64,000 nt of DNA. Origin: Formosa sp. (GTDB lineage Bacteria; Bacteroidota; Bacteroidia; Flavobacteriales; Flavobacteriaceae). Both the position numbers and the translations under genes were made by a program. Under the pieces are notes generated by a model. It made no database searches. It was given only the letters and a program-made list of their open reading frames with translations, and was not told the DNA's origin. The stretch covers positions 56,991-120,990 of the forward strand of contig JABHDE010000076.1 in the NCBI GenBank assembly GCA_018673215.1, written 5' to 3'. Positions 39,079 through 47,698 of this stretch are shown here, one piece after another. How positions within the stretch are numbered: the stretch's first letter is position 1; every line of letters begins with the position of its first letter.

Positions 39079-39108
39079 TTTGTAAGGACTAAAAAATATG
39101 TAACTTTG
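39079..39108 (+). promoter_or_regulatory. Promoter of the PfkB kinase gene
   Basis: TTTG (39079-39082), an 18-base spacer and TAACTTTG (39101-39108) form a full bacteroidetal promoter. Transcription would start near 39114, about 20 bases before the ATG at 39134. Confidence 0.75.
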
Positions 39109-39133
39109 CTCTTTACATTTTTTAAAACATCGT

Positions 39134-40063
39134 ATGAGTAAATTGGTAATTGTTGGAACTGTTGCATTTGATGCTGTTGAAACCCCTTTTGGAAAAACCG
39201 ATAAAATTCTTGGCGGATCTGCTTCCTATATAGGACTTTCTGCTTCCCAATTTGACGTTGATAGTGCTATTGTTTCCGTTGTAGGTGGCGATTTCCCTCA
39301 GAATTATTTAGATCTTTTTTCAAAGAGAGATATTGATATTTCAAGAATTGAAATAATAAAAGAAGGGAAAACTTTTTTTTGGAGTGGGCGCTATCACAAT
39401 GACATGAATACCCGTGACACCTTGGCAACTGAACTGAATGTATTAGAAAACTTTCAACCCAAAGTTCCTGAAGCCTATAAAGATGCGAAGATTTTAGTTT
39501 TAGGAAATTTACACCCGCTGGTTCAATCCAGTGTTTTAGATCAAATGTCAAATGCTTCAACGTTGGTCATTTTAGATACAATGAATTTTTGGATGGACCA
39601 TACTCTCAAGGACCTGTTGGAAGTTATAAAACGCGTGAATGTTATTACTATTAACGACGAAGAAGCTCGCCAACTTACAGGAGAACACTCTTTAGTAACA
39701 GCAGCAAAAAAAATACATGAGATGGGGCCTGAATATGTAGTTATCAAAAAAGGTGAACATGGGGCATTATTATTTAATGGCACAAATGTATTTTTTGCAC
39801 CAGCATTGCCATTAGAATCCGTTTTTGATCCAACAGGAGCGGGAGATACTTTTGCAGGAGGATTTGCAGGGTTTTTAGCGCAAACAGAAAACATCTCTTT
39901 CAAAAATATGAAAAAAGCGGTTATTTATGGATCTACACTCGCATCGTTTTGTGTAGAAAAGTTTGGTACCGAACGCTTAGAGTCTTTAAAGTCTGAAGAG
40001 GTTAGAACACGTCTCCAGGCTTTTAAAGATCTGACAAGATTTGAAATAGAATTAACAACCTAA
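39134..40063 (+). CDS. PfkB-family carbohydrate/nucleoside kinase
   Basis: 309 residues. The glycine motif near the start is KILGGSASYIGL, and the PfkB signature DPTGAGDTFAGGFAGF holds the catalytic Asp and anion hole. The substrate cannot be assigned; related flavobacterial proteins are annotated as sugar or adenosine kinases. It has its own promoter and its own terminator, so it is probably expressed alone despite neighbouring purine genes. Confidence 0.9.
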   Translation: MSKLVIVGTVAFDAVETPFGKTDKILGGSASYIGLSASQFDVDSAIVSVVGGDFPQNYLDLFSKRDIDISRIEIIKEGKTFFWSGRYHNDMNTRDTLATELNVLENFQPKVPEAYKDAKILVLGNLHPLVQSSVLDQMSNASTLVILDTMNFWMDHTLKDLLEVIKRVNVITINDEEARQLTGEHSLVTAAKKIHEMGPEYVVIKKGEHGALLFNGTNVFFAPALPLESVFDPTGAGDTFAGGFAGFLAQTENISFKNMKKAVIYGSTLASFCVEKFGTERLESLKSEEVRTRLQAFKDLTRFEIELTT

Positions 40064-40094
40064 GAAAACGCGCCAACTTGGCGCGTTTTCTTTT
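40064..40094 (+). terminator. Intrinsic terminator after the PfkB gene
   Basis: Perfect 11-bp stem GAAAACGCGCC / GGCGCGTTTTC with an AACTT loop, followed by TTTT, immediately after the stop codon. Confidence 0.85.
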
Positions 40095-40126
40095 AAGAAT
40101 ATTAAATTTTTTAACAGGACATTTAA

Positions 40127-42025
40127 ATGAGCGATGCTATAAAACACGAATGTGGAATTGCACACATTAGACTTTTAAAACCATTAGAGTTTTATAAAAA
40201 GAAATACGGAACAGCTTTTTATGGGATCAATAAGATGTACCTTATTATGGAAAAGCAACACAACCGTGGACAAGATGGCGCGGGTTTTGCGAGTATCAAA
40301 TTGGACATGCAACCTGGAGAGCGTTATATCAGTCGGGTTCGTTCGATCGCACAACAGCCAATTCAGGATATTTTTGCTCAGATCAACAATAGAATAAACG
40401 ATGTATTGGCAGAACAACCCGAAGTAGCTAATGATGCGGAGGCACAAAAAAAGGCAGTTCCTTATCTGGGAGAGGTGATGTTGGGCCATGTTCGCTATGG
40501 AACGTTTGGGAAAAACAGTGTTGAGAGTGTACATCCTTTTTTGAGACAGAACAATTGGATGCACCGAAATGTGATTTTAGCAGGAAATTTTAATATGACT
40601 AACGTTAAAAGTTTATTTAAAAACCTTGTTGAAATTGGACAGCACCCTAAAGAGTACACAGACACCATTACAATCATGGAGAAGATTGGACATTTTTTGG
40701 ATGATGCTGTTTCGAAACTGTACAAGAAACTCAAAAAGGAAGGGTATACCAAAATGGAGTGTTCGCCATTGATTGCAGAACGTTTGAATCTAAAAAAAAT
40801 ATTAAAAAAAGCTGCTAAAAGCTGGGACGGAGGTTATGCTATGGCGGGGCTTTTAGGTCATGGGGATTCCTTTGTTTTAAGAGATCCTTCTGGAATTCGT
40901 CCAGCCTATTATTACATGGATGACGAAGTAGTGGTTGTCGCTTCTGAGCGCCCTGTAATTCAAACTGTTTTTAATGTTGATTATGATGCGGTTCATGAGT
41001 TGCCACCAGGTAGTGCTATTATTACCAAAACGTCGGGAGAAACATCGATCAATCAAATTTTGGAGCCTTTAGAGCGTATGGCGTGCTCCTTTGAACGTAT
41101 ATATTTTTCAAGAGGAAGTGATGCTGAAATTTATCAAGAGCGCAAACTACTAGGAAAACTGATTGTTCCAGAAGTTTTGAAGCATGTAGATTATGACATT
41201 AAAAGCACGGTATTTTCTTACATACCGAATACAGCAGAAACCTCTTTTTTTGGAATGATTGAAAATGTAGAAGAGTATTTGAATAAGAAGAAAACCACGC
41301 AAATATTAAAAGGGACACGCTCTCTTTCTGCAGAAAAAGTAACTCAAATCCTTTCGGAACATACACGTGTCGAAAAAATCGCAATTAAAGATGTTAAACT
41401 TAGAACATTCATTACTGAAGATAGCAGTCGTGATGATTTAGTAGCCCATGTGTACGACGTGACTTATGGAGTTATTAAACCAGAAGACAACCTTGTCATT
41501 ATAGACGATAGTATTGTTCGAGGGACAACTTTAAAGAAAAGTATTCTAAAAATGGTGGATCGATTGAAACCTAAACGTATTGTAGTGGTCTCTTCAGCTC
41601 CGCAAATTCGTTATCCAGATTGTTACGGGATAGACATGGCTAACCTTGAGGGGTTGGTAGCGTTTAGAGCAGCACTAGAATTGTTGAAAGACGCAAATAT
41701 GTACCATATTGTTGAAGAAATTTATACACGCTGTAAGGCACAAGAAAATTTAAAAGATACGGAGGTTAAGAACTTTGTAAAAGAAATTTATGCACCATTT
41801 ACTCCTCAACAAGTGTCAGATAAAATTGCAGAGTTGTTGAGTGAAGAAGGGATCAATGCTGAGGTCAAAATCATATTTCAATCTATAGAAAACTTACACA
41901 CCGCCTGCCCAAAAAATTTAGGGGACTGGTATTTTACAGGAAATTATCCTACACCTGGTGGCAATCGAGTTGTGAATCGGGCTTATATTAACTTTTTTGA
42001 AGAGAACAATGAAAGAGCTTACTAG
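40127..42025 (+). CDS. purF: Amidophosphoribosyltransferase (long form)
   Basis: 632 residues, longer than the roughly 500 of classical PurF because of insertions in the glutaminase half, a form typical of this phylum. The nucleophile would be Cys9 (KHECGIAHIRLL) after removal of an eight-residue propeptide. The PRPP-binding loop is VIIDDSIVRGTTLKKS. MLGHVRYGTFG and LRDPSGIRPAYYY support the glutaminase assignment. It catalyses the first committed step of purine synthesis. A second, shorter PurF elsewhere in the genome is possible and cannot be excluded. Confidence 0.88.
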   Translation: MSDAIKHECGIAHIRLLKPLEFYKKKYGTAFYGINKMYLIMEKQHNRGQDGAGFASIKLDMQPGERYISRVRSIAQQPIQDIFAQINNRINDVLAEQPEVANDAEAQKKAVPYLGEVMLGHVRYGTFGKNSVESVHPFLRQNNWMHRNVILAGNFNMTNVKSLFKNLVEIGQHPKEYTDTITIMEKIGHFLDDAVSKLYKKLKKEGYTKMECSPLIAERLNLKKILKKAAKSWDGGYAMAGLLGHGDSFVLRDPSGIRPAYYYMDDEVVVVASERPVIQTVFNVDYDAVHELPPGSAIITKTSGETSINQILEPLERMACSFERIYFSRGSDAEIYQERKLLGKLIVPEVLKHVDYDIKSTVFSYIPNTAETSFFGMIENVEEYLNKKKTTQILKGTRSLSAEKVTQILSEHTRVEKIAIKDVKLRTFITEDSSRDDLVAHVYDVTYGVIKPEDNLVIIDDSIVRGTTLKKSILKMVDRLKPKRIVVVSSAPQIRYPDCYGIDMANLEGLVAFRAALELLKDANMYHIVEEIYTRCKAQENLKDTEVKNFVKEIYAPFTPQQVSDKIAELLSEEGINAEVKIIFQSIENLHTACPKNLGDWYFTGNYPTPGGNRVVNRAYINFFEENNERAY

Positions 42026-42033
42026 ATCAAAGA

Positions 42034-42102
42034 GCAGTTCGTCTAATAAATACGCAGTTCGTCTAAAATATGTTTGTACTATATATTAAACTTATATATT
42101 TG
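42034..42102 (+). promoter_or_regulatory. Two 13-base direct repeats upstream of a strong promoter
   Basis: GCAGTTCGTCTAA occurs exactly twice (42034-42046 and 42054-42066), 20 bases apart. This is followed by TTTG (42073-42076), an 18-base spacer and TATATTTG (42095-42102). Spacing and position, with the second repeat ending just upstream of the -33 element, fit an activator that binds tandem direct repeats such as LytTR-type regulators. The regulator class is inferred. No ORF follows, so the target appears to be a small RNA. Confidence 0.65.
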
Positions 42103-42107
42103 AGTAA

Positions 42108-42177
42108 CCATAACATAAGTAGGTTAAGTTCATGGTAGATTTGGGGCAAAAAAGGTGAACGCAAGTTCACCTTTTTT
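42108..42177 (+). ncRNA. Candidate small RNA of about 70 nt
   Basis: A complete bacteroidetal promoter ends at 42102 and a strong terminator ends at 42177. The transcript between them has no ORF of note. It would consist of about 40 unstructured bases ending in a G-rich GGTAGATTTGGGGC segment, then the terminator hairpin. The control region with paired direct repeats argues for a regulated independent transcript, not a purF 3' end. The start is estimated from the -7 box, and I cannot place the sequence in a known RNA family. Confidence 0.55.
42148..42177 (+). terminator. Bidirectional terminator between the small RNA and sodA
   Basis: AAAAAAGGTGAAC / GTTCACCTTTTTT forms a perfect 13-bp stem with a GCAA loop and T-runs on both strands. 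It serves the sRNA/purF side and sodA. Confidence 0.88.
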
Positions 42178-42199
42178 ATTTTCTATTGTTTTCTAAAAC

Positions 42200-42808
42200 T
42201 TATTTTGCAGCCAAAAATCGCTTTTCAACTTCTTTCCAGTTAATCACATTAAAGAATGCTTCAATATAATCCGGACGACGGTTTTGGTAGTTTAAGTAAT
42301 AGGCGTGTTCCCAAACATCTAAGCCCAAAATTGGAGTCCCTTCACAAGAAACACCTGGCATTAATGGATTATCTTGATTAGGAGTAGAACACACTTCTAC
42401 CTTACCGCCTTTATGAACACATAACCAAGCCCATCCAGATCCAAACTGTGTAGCCGCTGCCTTACTGAATGCGGTTTTAAAATCTTCGAAAGCACCATAA
42501 GCGGCTAGGATTGCTTCTTTAAGCTCGCCAGAAAGGGCTTCTTTCCCCTCAGGATTCATAACCTCCCAAAACAAAGAATGGTTGTAAAACCCGCCTCCAT
42601 TATTACGAACTGCCTTATTAGACATATCCAAGTCTCCAAGGATTGTTTCAATTGATTTGTTTTCTAAATCAGTTCCTGCAATTGCAGCATTTAGATTGTT
42701 TGTATACCCATTATGATGTTTAGAGTGGTGGATTTCCATTGTTCGTGCATCAATATTAGGCTCGAGCGCATCGTAAGCATAATTTAATTTTGGTAATTCA
42801 AAAGCCAT
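42200..42808 (-). CDS. sodA: Superoxide dismutase, Fe/Mn family (Mn-type residues)
   Basis: 202 residues. The four metal ligands are visible: His in [12 protein letters not shown], His in YNHSLFWE, and Asp and His in [29 protein letters not shown] and [10 protein letters not shown] carry the Gly and Gln positions typical of Mn or cambialistic enzymes, not the Fe type. No signal peptide, so cytosolic. A TAAATTTG -7 box lies at 42850-42843 on the minus strand. Confidence 0.95.
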   Translation of the reverse strand: MAFELPKLNYAYDALEPNIDARTMEIHHSKHHNGYTNNLNAAIAGTDLENKSIETILGDLDMSNKAVRNNGGGFYNHSLFWEVMNPEGKEALSGELKEAILAAYGAFEDFKTAFSKAAATQFGSGWAWLCVHKGGKVEVCSTPNQDNPLMPGVSCEGTPILGLDVWEHAYYLNYQNRRPDYIEAFFNVINWKEVEKRFLAAK

Positions 42809-42917
42809 AAGAATTTATTTTTAAGTGTTTAAATAATTAGTTCAAATTTACAATATTCAAATAAAAATTACGAGCATAAGTAATTAAGATTGTTTATTTT
42901 GGTATAAATTTTATTTA

Positions 42918-45900
42918 GTGAGCGAATCAACATTCAATATCTACAACGCTTCGGCTGGAAGTGGGAAGACATTTACCTTAGTCAAAGACTATTTAAAAAT
43001 AGTCCTGACTTCTAAAGAGTTTTTGCCGCATCGTCATGTTTTAGCCATTACTTTTACTAACAAAGCTGTAGACGAAATGAAGACGCGTATTATTGAAGCG
43101 TTAATGGCATTTGCCGCACCGTCTATTTTAGTTCAATCAGACCCTTTGTTTGATCAAGTTGTGAGTGAACTGGGGAGCTCTCCTAAAGAAATTCATTTTA
43201 AATCTAAAAAATTACTCAGTAAGATATTGCATAATTATGCTGCTTTTGATATATCTACGATTGACAAGTTTACTCAAAAGCTGATTCGCACTTTTGCATT
43301 TGATTTAAAACTTCCAATGAATTTTGAAGTTGAATTAGATACAAATTTTTTACTACAAAAAGCAGTCAGTCGTTTACTGTCTAAAGCAGGAATAAACAAG
43401 GCGCTTACAAAATTATTGGTTGAGTTTGCTATTGAAAAAGCAGATGATGATAAGAGTTGGAATATTACTTTGGATTTAGTTAAAACAGCTAAGCTTTTAA
43501 CAACAGAGTCAGATGCTCCTTTTTTAGAGGAGCTTGCGCAACGTTCGTTACATGATTTTAGCAGGTTAAAATCTACTTTAATAAAACATATTAGCGACAC
43601 AGAAATACAAGTTGTGAAGCAGTCCACCCAAATTTTAGAGTTGATCACAGCTAGAGGTATTGAGTTTTCAGATTTTTCCAGAGGATCTGTACCGAAGTAT
43701 TTTAAATCGTTAGGCTCAAAAAAATTCGACCTAAGTTTTACAGCTCAATGGCAACAATCTATAGAAACAACTTCGCTATACCCTAAAAAAACACTACCAC
43801 ACATTGCGAGCGCTATTGATGATTTACGCCCACAACTTGTAGAAGTATTCCACAAAACAAAAGAAGCCGTTTATCAAATACGGTATTTAAAAAACATCCT
43901 AAAAAACACCACCCCCCTTTCGGTATTGAATTTGATAAACCAAGAGTTAAAAACAATTAAAGACGAAGAAAACTTGTTGATGATTTCTGAATTTAATTCC
44001 ATTATAAGTCAGCAAATAAAAGATCAGCCTGCTCCCTTTATATATGAACGTATTGGCGAAAAATTCAATCATTTTTTCATTGATGAGTTTCAGGACACTT
44101 CCGAATTACAATGGCAAAACTTGGTTCCCCTATTGACAAACACCTTAGCAGAAGAACACGGGAGTGCTATGTTGGTAGGAGATGCTAAACAAGCCATTTA
44201 TCGTTGGAGAGGCGGAAAGGCGGAGCAATTCATCAATTTATCTAACAACTCAACCCCTTTTCCTTTCAAAGCAACCCTTTCTCACCTTCCAACAAACTAT
44301 AGAAGTTCCAGGCAGGTTGTAGATTTTAATAATAAATTTTTTAAACATCTATCGACGGTTGTATTTTCAAACGACGTTTATAAATCTTTATATCAATCGC
44401 CTGCCCAATTAGAGCATAACGACAAAACTGGTTATGTAAATATTTCCTTTCTAGAGTTTGAAAAAAGCGATGATAAATCGCTTAAATATGCCGAAAAAGT
44501 TCTAGAAATCATTAGAACTTACTTAGACTCAAACAAAAAGGCAGCCCTAAGGGATATATGTGTGTTGGTTCGAAAACGAAAAGAAGGGGTTGCTGTAGCA
44601 AATCTGTTAAGTCAATCTAAAATTAATATTATTTCTAGTGAAACCCTTTTGGTTGCTCAGTCTCTTGAAGTAAAACATATTATGAGTGTGTTAGAATATG
44701 TACATGAACCGTCGAATATGGAGGCAAAACTTCAGGTGATTAATTATATAGCCTCTAATACTGAGGTAGGTGACCCCCACTTATTTCGTTTAAAGTGTAT
44801 CCCATTAAATCGAGGAGCTTTTTTTCAAGCACTTCAGCCTTTTGGATTTTTTTTCTCTTCTAGAATCGCGTTACAACTTTCTTTATATGAATCGGTAGAG
44901 TATATCATTAGTAGCTTTAAACTTACAAAAGCCTCAAACGCTTACATTCAATTTTTCTTAGATTTTGTGGTTGAATTCACTCAAAAAACAACTTCAAGTA
45001 TACATCAATTTATAGATCATTATAATTTGAAAAAGGAGAGCTTAAGTATTGTAACTCCTAAAGGAATAAATGCTGTTCAAATTATGACAGTTCACAAATC
45101 TAAAGGCTTAGAATTTCCAGTGGTAATTTTTCCATTTGCAGAGCTGGATATTTATAAAGAATTGGAACCGAAAGAATGGATGCCCATGGAATCTTCTTAT
45201 GCTCCCTTTGCGTATTTTTTATTAAACTACAACAAAGACTTTGAGTTTTTTGGTGCTGAAGGAGCCTCTGTTTTTAAGGATCACCAATCAAAACTAGAGT
45301 TGGATAACATCAATTTACTGTATGTAGCACTCACTAGGGCAGTTGAGCAATTATATATTGTTGGGAATGCATCGGTTTCTAAAAACGGAGCAGAAAACCT
45401 TAAAACATATTCAGGGCTTCTCATCAATTATCTAAAATCTTTAGGGCAGTGGAAAGATGGAACAACAGAATATGAGTTTGGAGCTTTCGAAAATATAGAC
45501 CTTCCAAAGCCTGCAAAATATCCAACAGTATTTCAACGGCAATTTATATCAACTCCAAAGGAGCAACTAAACGTATCTATGGCTACAAACGCAGGATATT
45601 TATGGGATACCACACAGAAAGAATCGATTGAAAAAGGGAACTTGATTCATTTACTTCTATCAAAAATTTATACCAAAGTTGATGTTGAAATTACACTGAA
45701 TAATTTTTTTAATGCTGGCATTATATCATCCGCTCAAAGTCTTGAGCTTTTAGGCACATTAGAAGCAATCGTTAGCCATCCATTATTAGCCTTTTATTTT
45801 AGCTCCGAAGTAGAGGTTTATAATGAAAGAGAAATTATGACATCTGGCGGAACTATAATTATTCCAGATCGATTGGTGGTTTCCAAAGACTCAACCGCTG

Positions 45901-46049
45901 TTATTATTGATTACAAGACCGGAGACCCTCATGAAAAAAACATAGCTCAGCTCGAAAATTATTCAGACGTTATTGAAGAAATGGGTTATCGGGTCTCCAA
46001 GAAAATACTGGTGTATATAAATGACGTTTTACAGGTTAATATTCTCTAG
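42918..46049 (+). CDS. AddA-like UvrD/RecB helicase-nuclease
   Basis: 1043 residues with a GTG start and no in-frame ATG ahead of the Walker A motif ASAGSGKT (residues 11-18). SF1 motifs follow in order: AITFTNKAVDEMKTRI, FFIDEFQDTSELQW, LVGDAKQAIYRWRGG, TNYRSSRQVV, MTVHKSKGLEFPVVIF and YVALTRAVEQLY. The C-terminal PD-(D/E)XK nuclease is seen at IPDRLVV and VIIDYKTGDP. Together with the AddB-like protein at 47699 it should form the double-strand-break resection enzyme feeding RecA. Confidence 0.93.
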   Translation: MSESTFNIYNASAGSGKTFTLVKDYLKIVLTSKEFLPHRHVLAITFTNKAVDEMKTRIIEALMAFAAPSILVQSDPLFDQVVSELGSSPKEIHFKSKKLLSKILHNYAAFDISTIDKFTQKLIRTFAFDLKLPMNFEVELDTNFLLQKAVSRLLSKAGINKALTKLLVEFAIEKADDDKSWNITLDLVKTAKLLTTESDAPFLEELAQRSLHDFSRLKSTLIKHISDTEIQVVKQSTQILELITARGIEFSDFSRGSVPKYFKSLGSKKFDLSFTAQWQQSIETTSLYPKKTLPHIASAIDDLRPQLVEVFHKTKEAVYQIRYLKNILKNTTPLSVLNLINQELKTIKDEENLLMISEFNSIISQQIKDQPAPFIYERIGEKFNHFFIDEFQDTSELQWQNLVPLLTNTLAEEHGSAMLVGDAKQAIYRWRGGKAEQFINLSNNSTPFPFKATLSHLPTNYRSSRQVVDFNNKFFKHLSTVVFSNDVYKSLYQSPAQLEHNDKTGYVNISFLEFEKSDDKSLKYAEKVLEIIRTYLDSNKKAALRDICVLVRKRKEGVAVANLLSQSKINIISSETLLVAQSLEVKHIMSVLEYVHEPSNMEAKLQVINYIASNTEVGDPHLFRLKCIPLNRGAFFQALQPFGFFFSSRIALQLSLYESVEYIISSFKLTKASNAYIQFFLDFVVEFTQKTTSSIHQFIDHYNLKKESLSIVTPKGINAVQIMTVHKSKGLEFPVVIFPFAELDIYKELEPKEWMPMESSYAPFAYFLLNYNKDFEFFGAEGASVFKDHQSKLELDNINLLYVALTRAVEQLYIVGNASVSKNGAENLKTYSGLLINYLKSLGQWKDGTTEYEFGAFENIDLPKPAKYPTVFQRQFISTPKEQLNVSMATNAGYLWDTTQKESIEKGNLIHLLLSKIYTKVDVEITLNNFFNAGIISSAQSLELLGTLEAIVSHPLLAFYFSSEVEVYNEREIMTSGGTIIIPDRLVVSKDSTAVIIDYKTGDPHEKNIAQLENYSDVIEEMGYRVSKKILVYINDVLQVNIL

Positions 46050-46127
46050 AATTTACATATTTTAAAAAAAAGTCAATTTTAGTGTGCAGATTTTTTGGAA
46101 ATTAATATCGTTTTTTTATGAAGAATG

Positions 46128-46158
46128 TTTGTTTTATAGAATTAACATCTTACTTTTG
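46128..46158 (+). promoter_or_regulatory. ompA promoter
   Basis: TTTG (46128-46131), a 19-base spacer and TACTTTTG (46151-46158) make a complete bacteroidetal promoter, 34 bases before the ATG at 46193. Confidence 0.75.
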
Positions 46159-46192
46159 CAGTTAATTAGCTTGACAATTAAAAATTTCAAAT

Positions 46193-47623
46193 ATGAAAAA
46201 TCTTAACAGATTAATTCTTACAACATTACTGGTTTTAGCGATTGGAAATGTAAATGCACAAGATGAAAATAATCCATGGAAAATTACACTTGGTGTAAAT
46301 GCTGTAGATGTATTTCCTGTTGGCGAAGACGCTCCACAAGGAGATTATTTCCAGGAATTCTACAACGTAGAGGACAACTGGAATATTATTCCATCCATTT
46401 CTTTAGTTTCAGTGCAAAAATATATAGAAGATGGTTTCTCTATAGGGATCTCAGCATCTATTAACAGAATTGATAAATGGGGAAAAACTCAAGAAGGAAC
46501 ACCTGTTTCTGTGAGCAGCCTTATGTATTATGCAGTTGATGGTAATGTGAATTACAGCCTTTCGGGCTTATTAAAAACTAAAAAACTGGAACCTTTTGTT
46601 GGTTTTGGTGGTGGATATACTTGGATTGAAGAAGGTCCTTACAACACTCCTGCCGATGGTGGAGGGTCTGCTTTAGTTGGAGCTGGAACTTTAAATGGAA
46701 CAGTTGGCTTATCATATTGGTTTTCTGACAACATTGGAATTACAGCACAATCTACCTACAAGCATTCTTTTAAAGACTACCTAACAAAGCATTTCCAGCA
46801 CTCTGTAGGAGTAGCTTTCAAATTTGGAGGAACTGATACAGATGGAGATGGTATATACGATAAACACGATCTTTGTCCAGAAGTACCTGGATTAGAAGAA
46901 TTCAACGGCTGTCCTGATACAGATGGAGACGGCATTGAAGATTCGAAAGATGCATGTCCTGAATTAGCTGGTTTAGCTGAGTTTGACGGTTGTCCTGATA
47001 CAGATGGAGACGGTGTATCTGACAACAAAGACACATGTCCAAATGAAGCGGGCTTGGTAGCATTAGCTGGATGTCCAGATGCAGATGCAGATGGCATTGC
47101 AAATGCTCAAGATGAATGTCCAAACGAGGCAGGTCCTGTAGCTAACAACGGTTGCCCATGGAAAGATGGTGACAGCGATGGTGTTTTAGATAAAGATGAT
47201 AACTGTCCTAACGAAGCAGGAACTGTAGCAAACAATGGCTGCCCTGAAGTTGTGATCCCATCTCAAGAAGATCAAAATCAGCTTATTAACTACTCTAGAA
47301 CAATTAACTTTTCACTTGGAAAGTCAAGCTTTAAGGCGGATGCTTACCCAACTTTACAAGCAATTACAGCGATCTTAAAAGAGTATCCAAAAGCTAACTT
47401 TGTTGTTGAAGGACATACAGACAGTACAGGAACTAACAACAACTTTAACCAATTACTCTCCGAAAGAAGAGCTCAGAAAGTTGTGGATTATTTAGTAGAA
47501 AATGGTATTTCAGCTGAAAGACTTACCTCTGCTGGTTTCGGTGAAAACAATCCAATTGAATCTAACATGACTGCTGCAGGAAGATCTGCAAACAGACGTG
47601 TAGAAGTTAAATTGGCTGATTAG
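46193..47623 (+). CDS. OmpA-family outer-membrane protein with thrombospondin type 3 repeats
   Basis: 476 residues. A signal peptide (MKNLNRLILTTLLVLAIGNVNAQ) leads to an N-terminal eight-strand barrel region (to about residue 215). Five calcium-binding type 3 repeats (DTDGDGI/DxCP units) follow at about 220-345. The C-terminal OmpA peptidoglycan-binding domain is NFVVEGHTDSTGTNNNFNQ...LSERRAQKVVDYLVENGI...NRRVEVKL. It is an abundant envelope anchor in flavobacteria. It has its own promoter and terminator between the AddA- and AddB-like genes. Confidence 0.95.
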   Translation: MKNLNRLILTTLLVLAIGNVNAQDENNPWKITLGVNAVDVFPVGEDAPQGDYFQEFYNVEDNWNIIPSISLVSVQKYIEDGFSIGISASINRIDKWGKTQEGTPVSVSSLMYYAVDGNVNYSLSGLLKTKKLEPFVGFGGGYTWIEEGPYNTPADGGGSALVGAGTLNGTVGLSYWFSDNIGITAQSTYKHSFKDYLTKHFQHSVGVAFKFGGTDTDGDGIYDKHDLCPEVPGLEEFNGCPDTDGDGIEDSKDACPELAGLAEFDGCPDTDGDGVSDNKDTCPNEAGLVALAGCPDADADGIANAQDECPNEAGPVANNGCPWKDGDSDGVLDKDDNCPNEAGTVANNGCPEVVIPSQEDQNQLINYSRTINFSLGKSSFKADAYPTLQAITAILKEYPKANFVVEGHTDSTGTNNNFNQLLSERRAQKVVDYLVENGISAERLTSAGFGENNPIESNMTAAGRSANRRVEVKLAD

Positions 47624-47656
47624 TATTAGTTTTTACTAATTCATAATAAAAAGCTT

Positions 47657-47687
47657 AAAACGCTTCGCAATTGCGAAGCGTTTTTTT
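47657..47687 (+). terminator. Intrinsic terminator after ompA
   Basis: Perfect 14-bp stem AAAACGCTTCGCAA / TTGCGAAGCGTTTT with continuing T-run, 33 bases after the stop and 12 bases before the AddB-like ATG. Confidence 0.9.
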
Positions 47688-47698
47688 ATTTTTATAAC

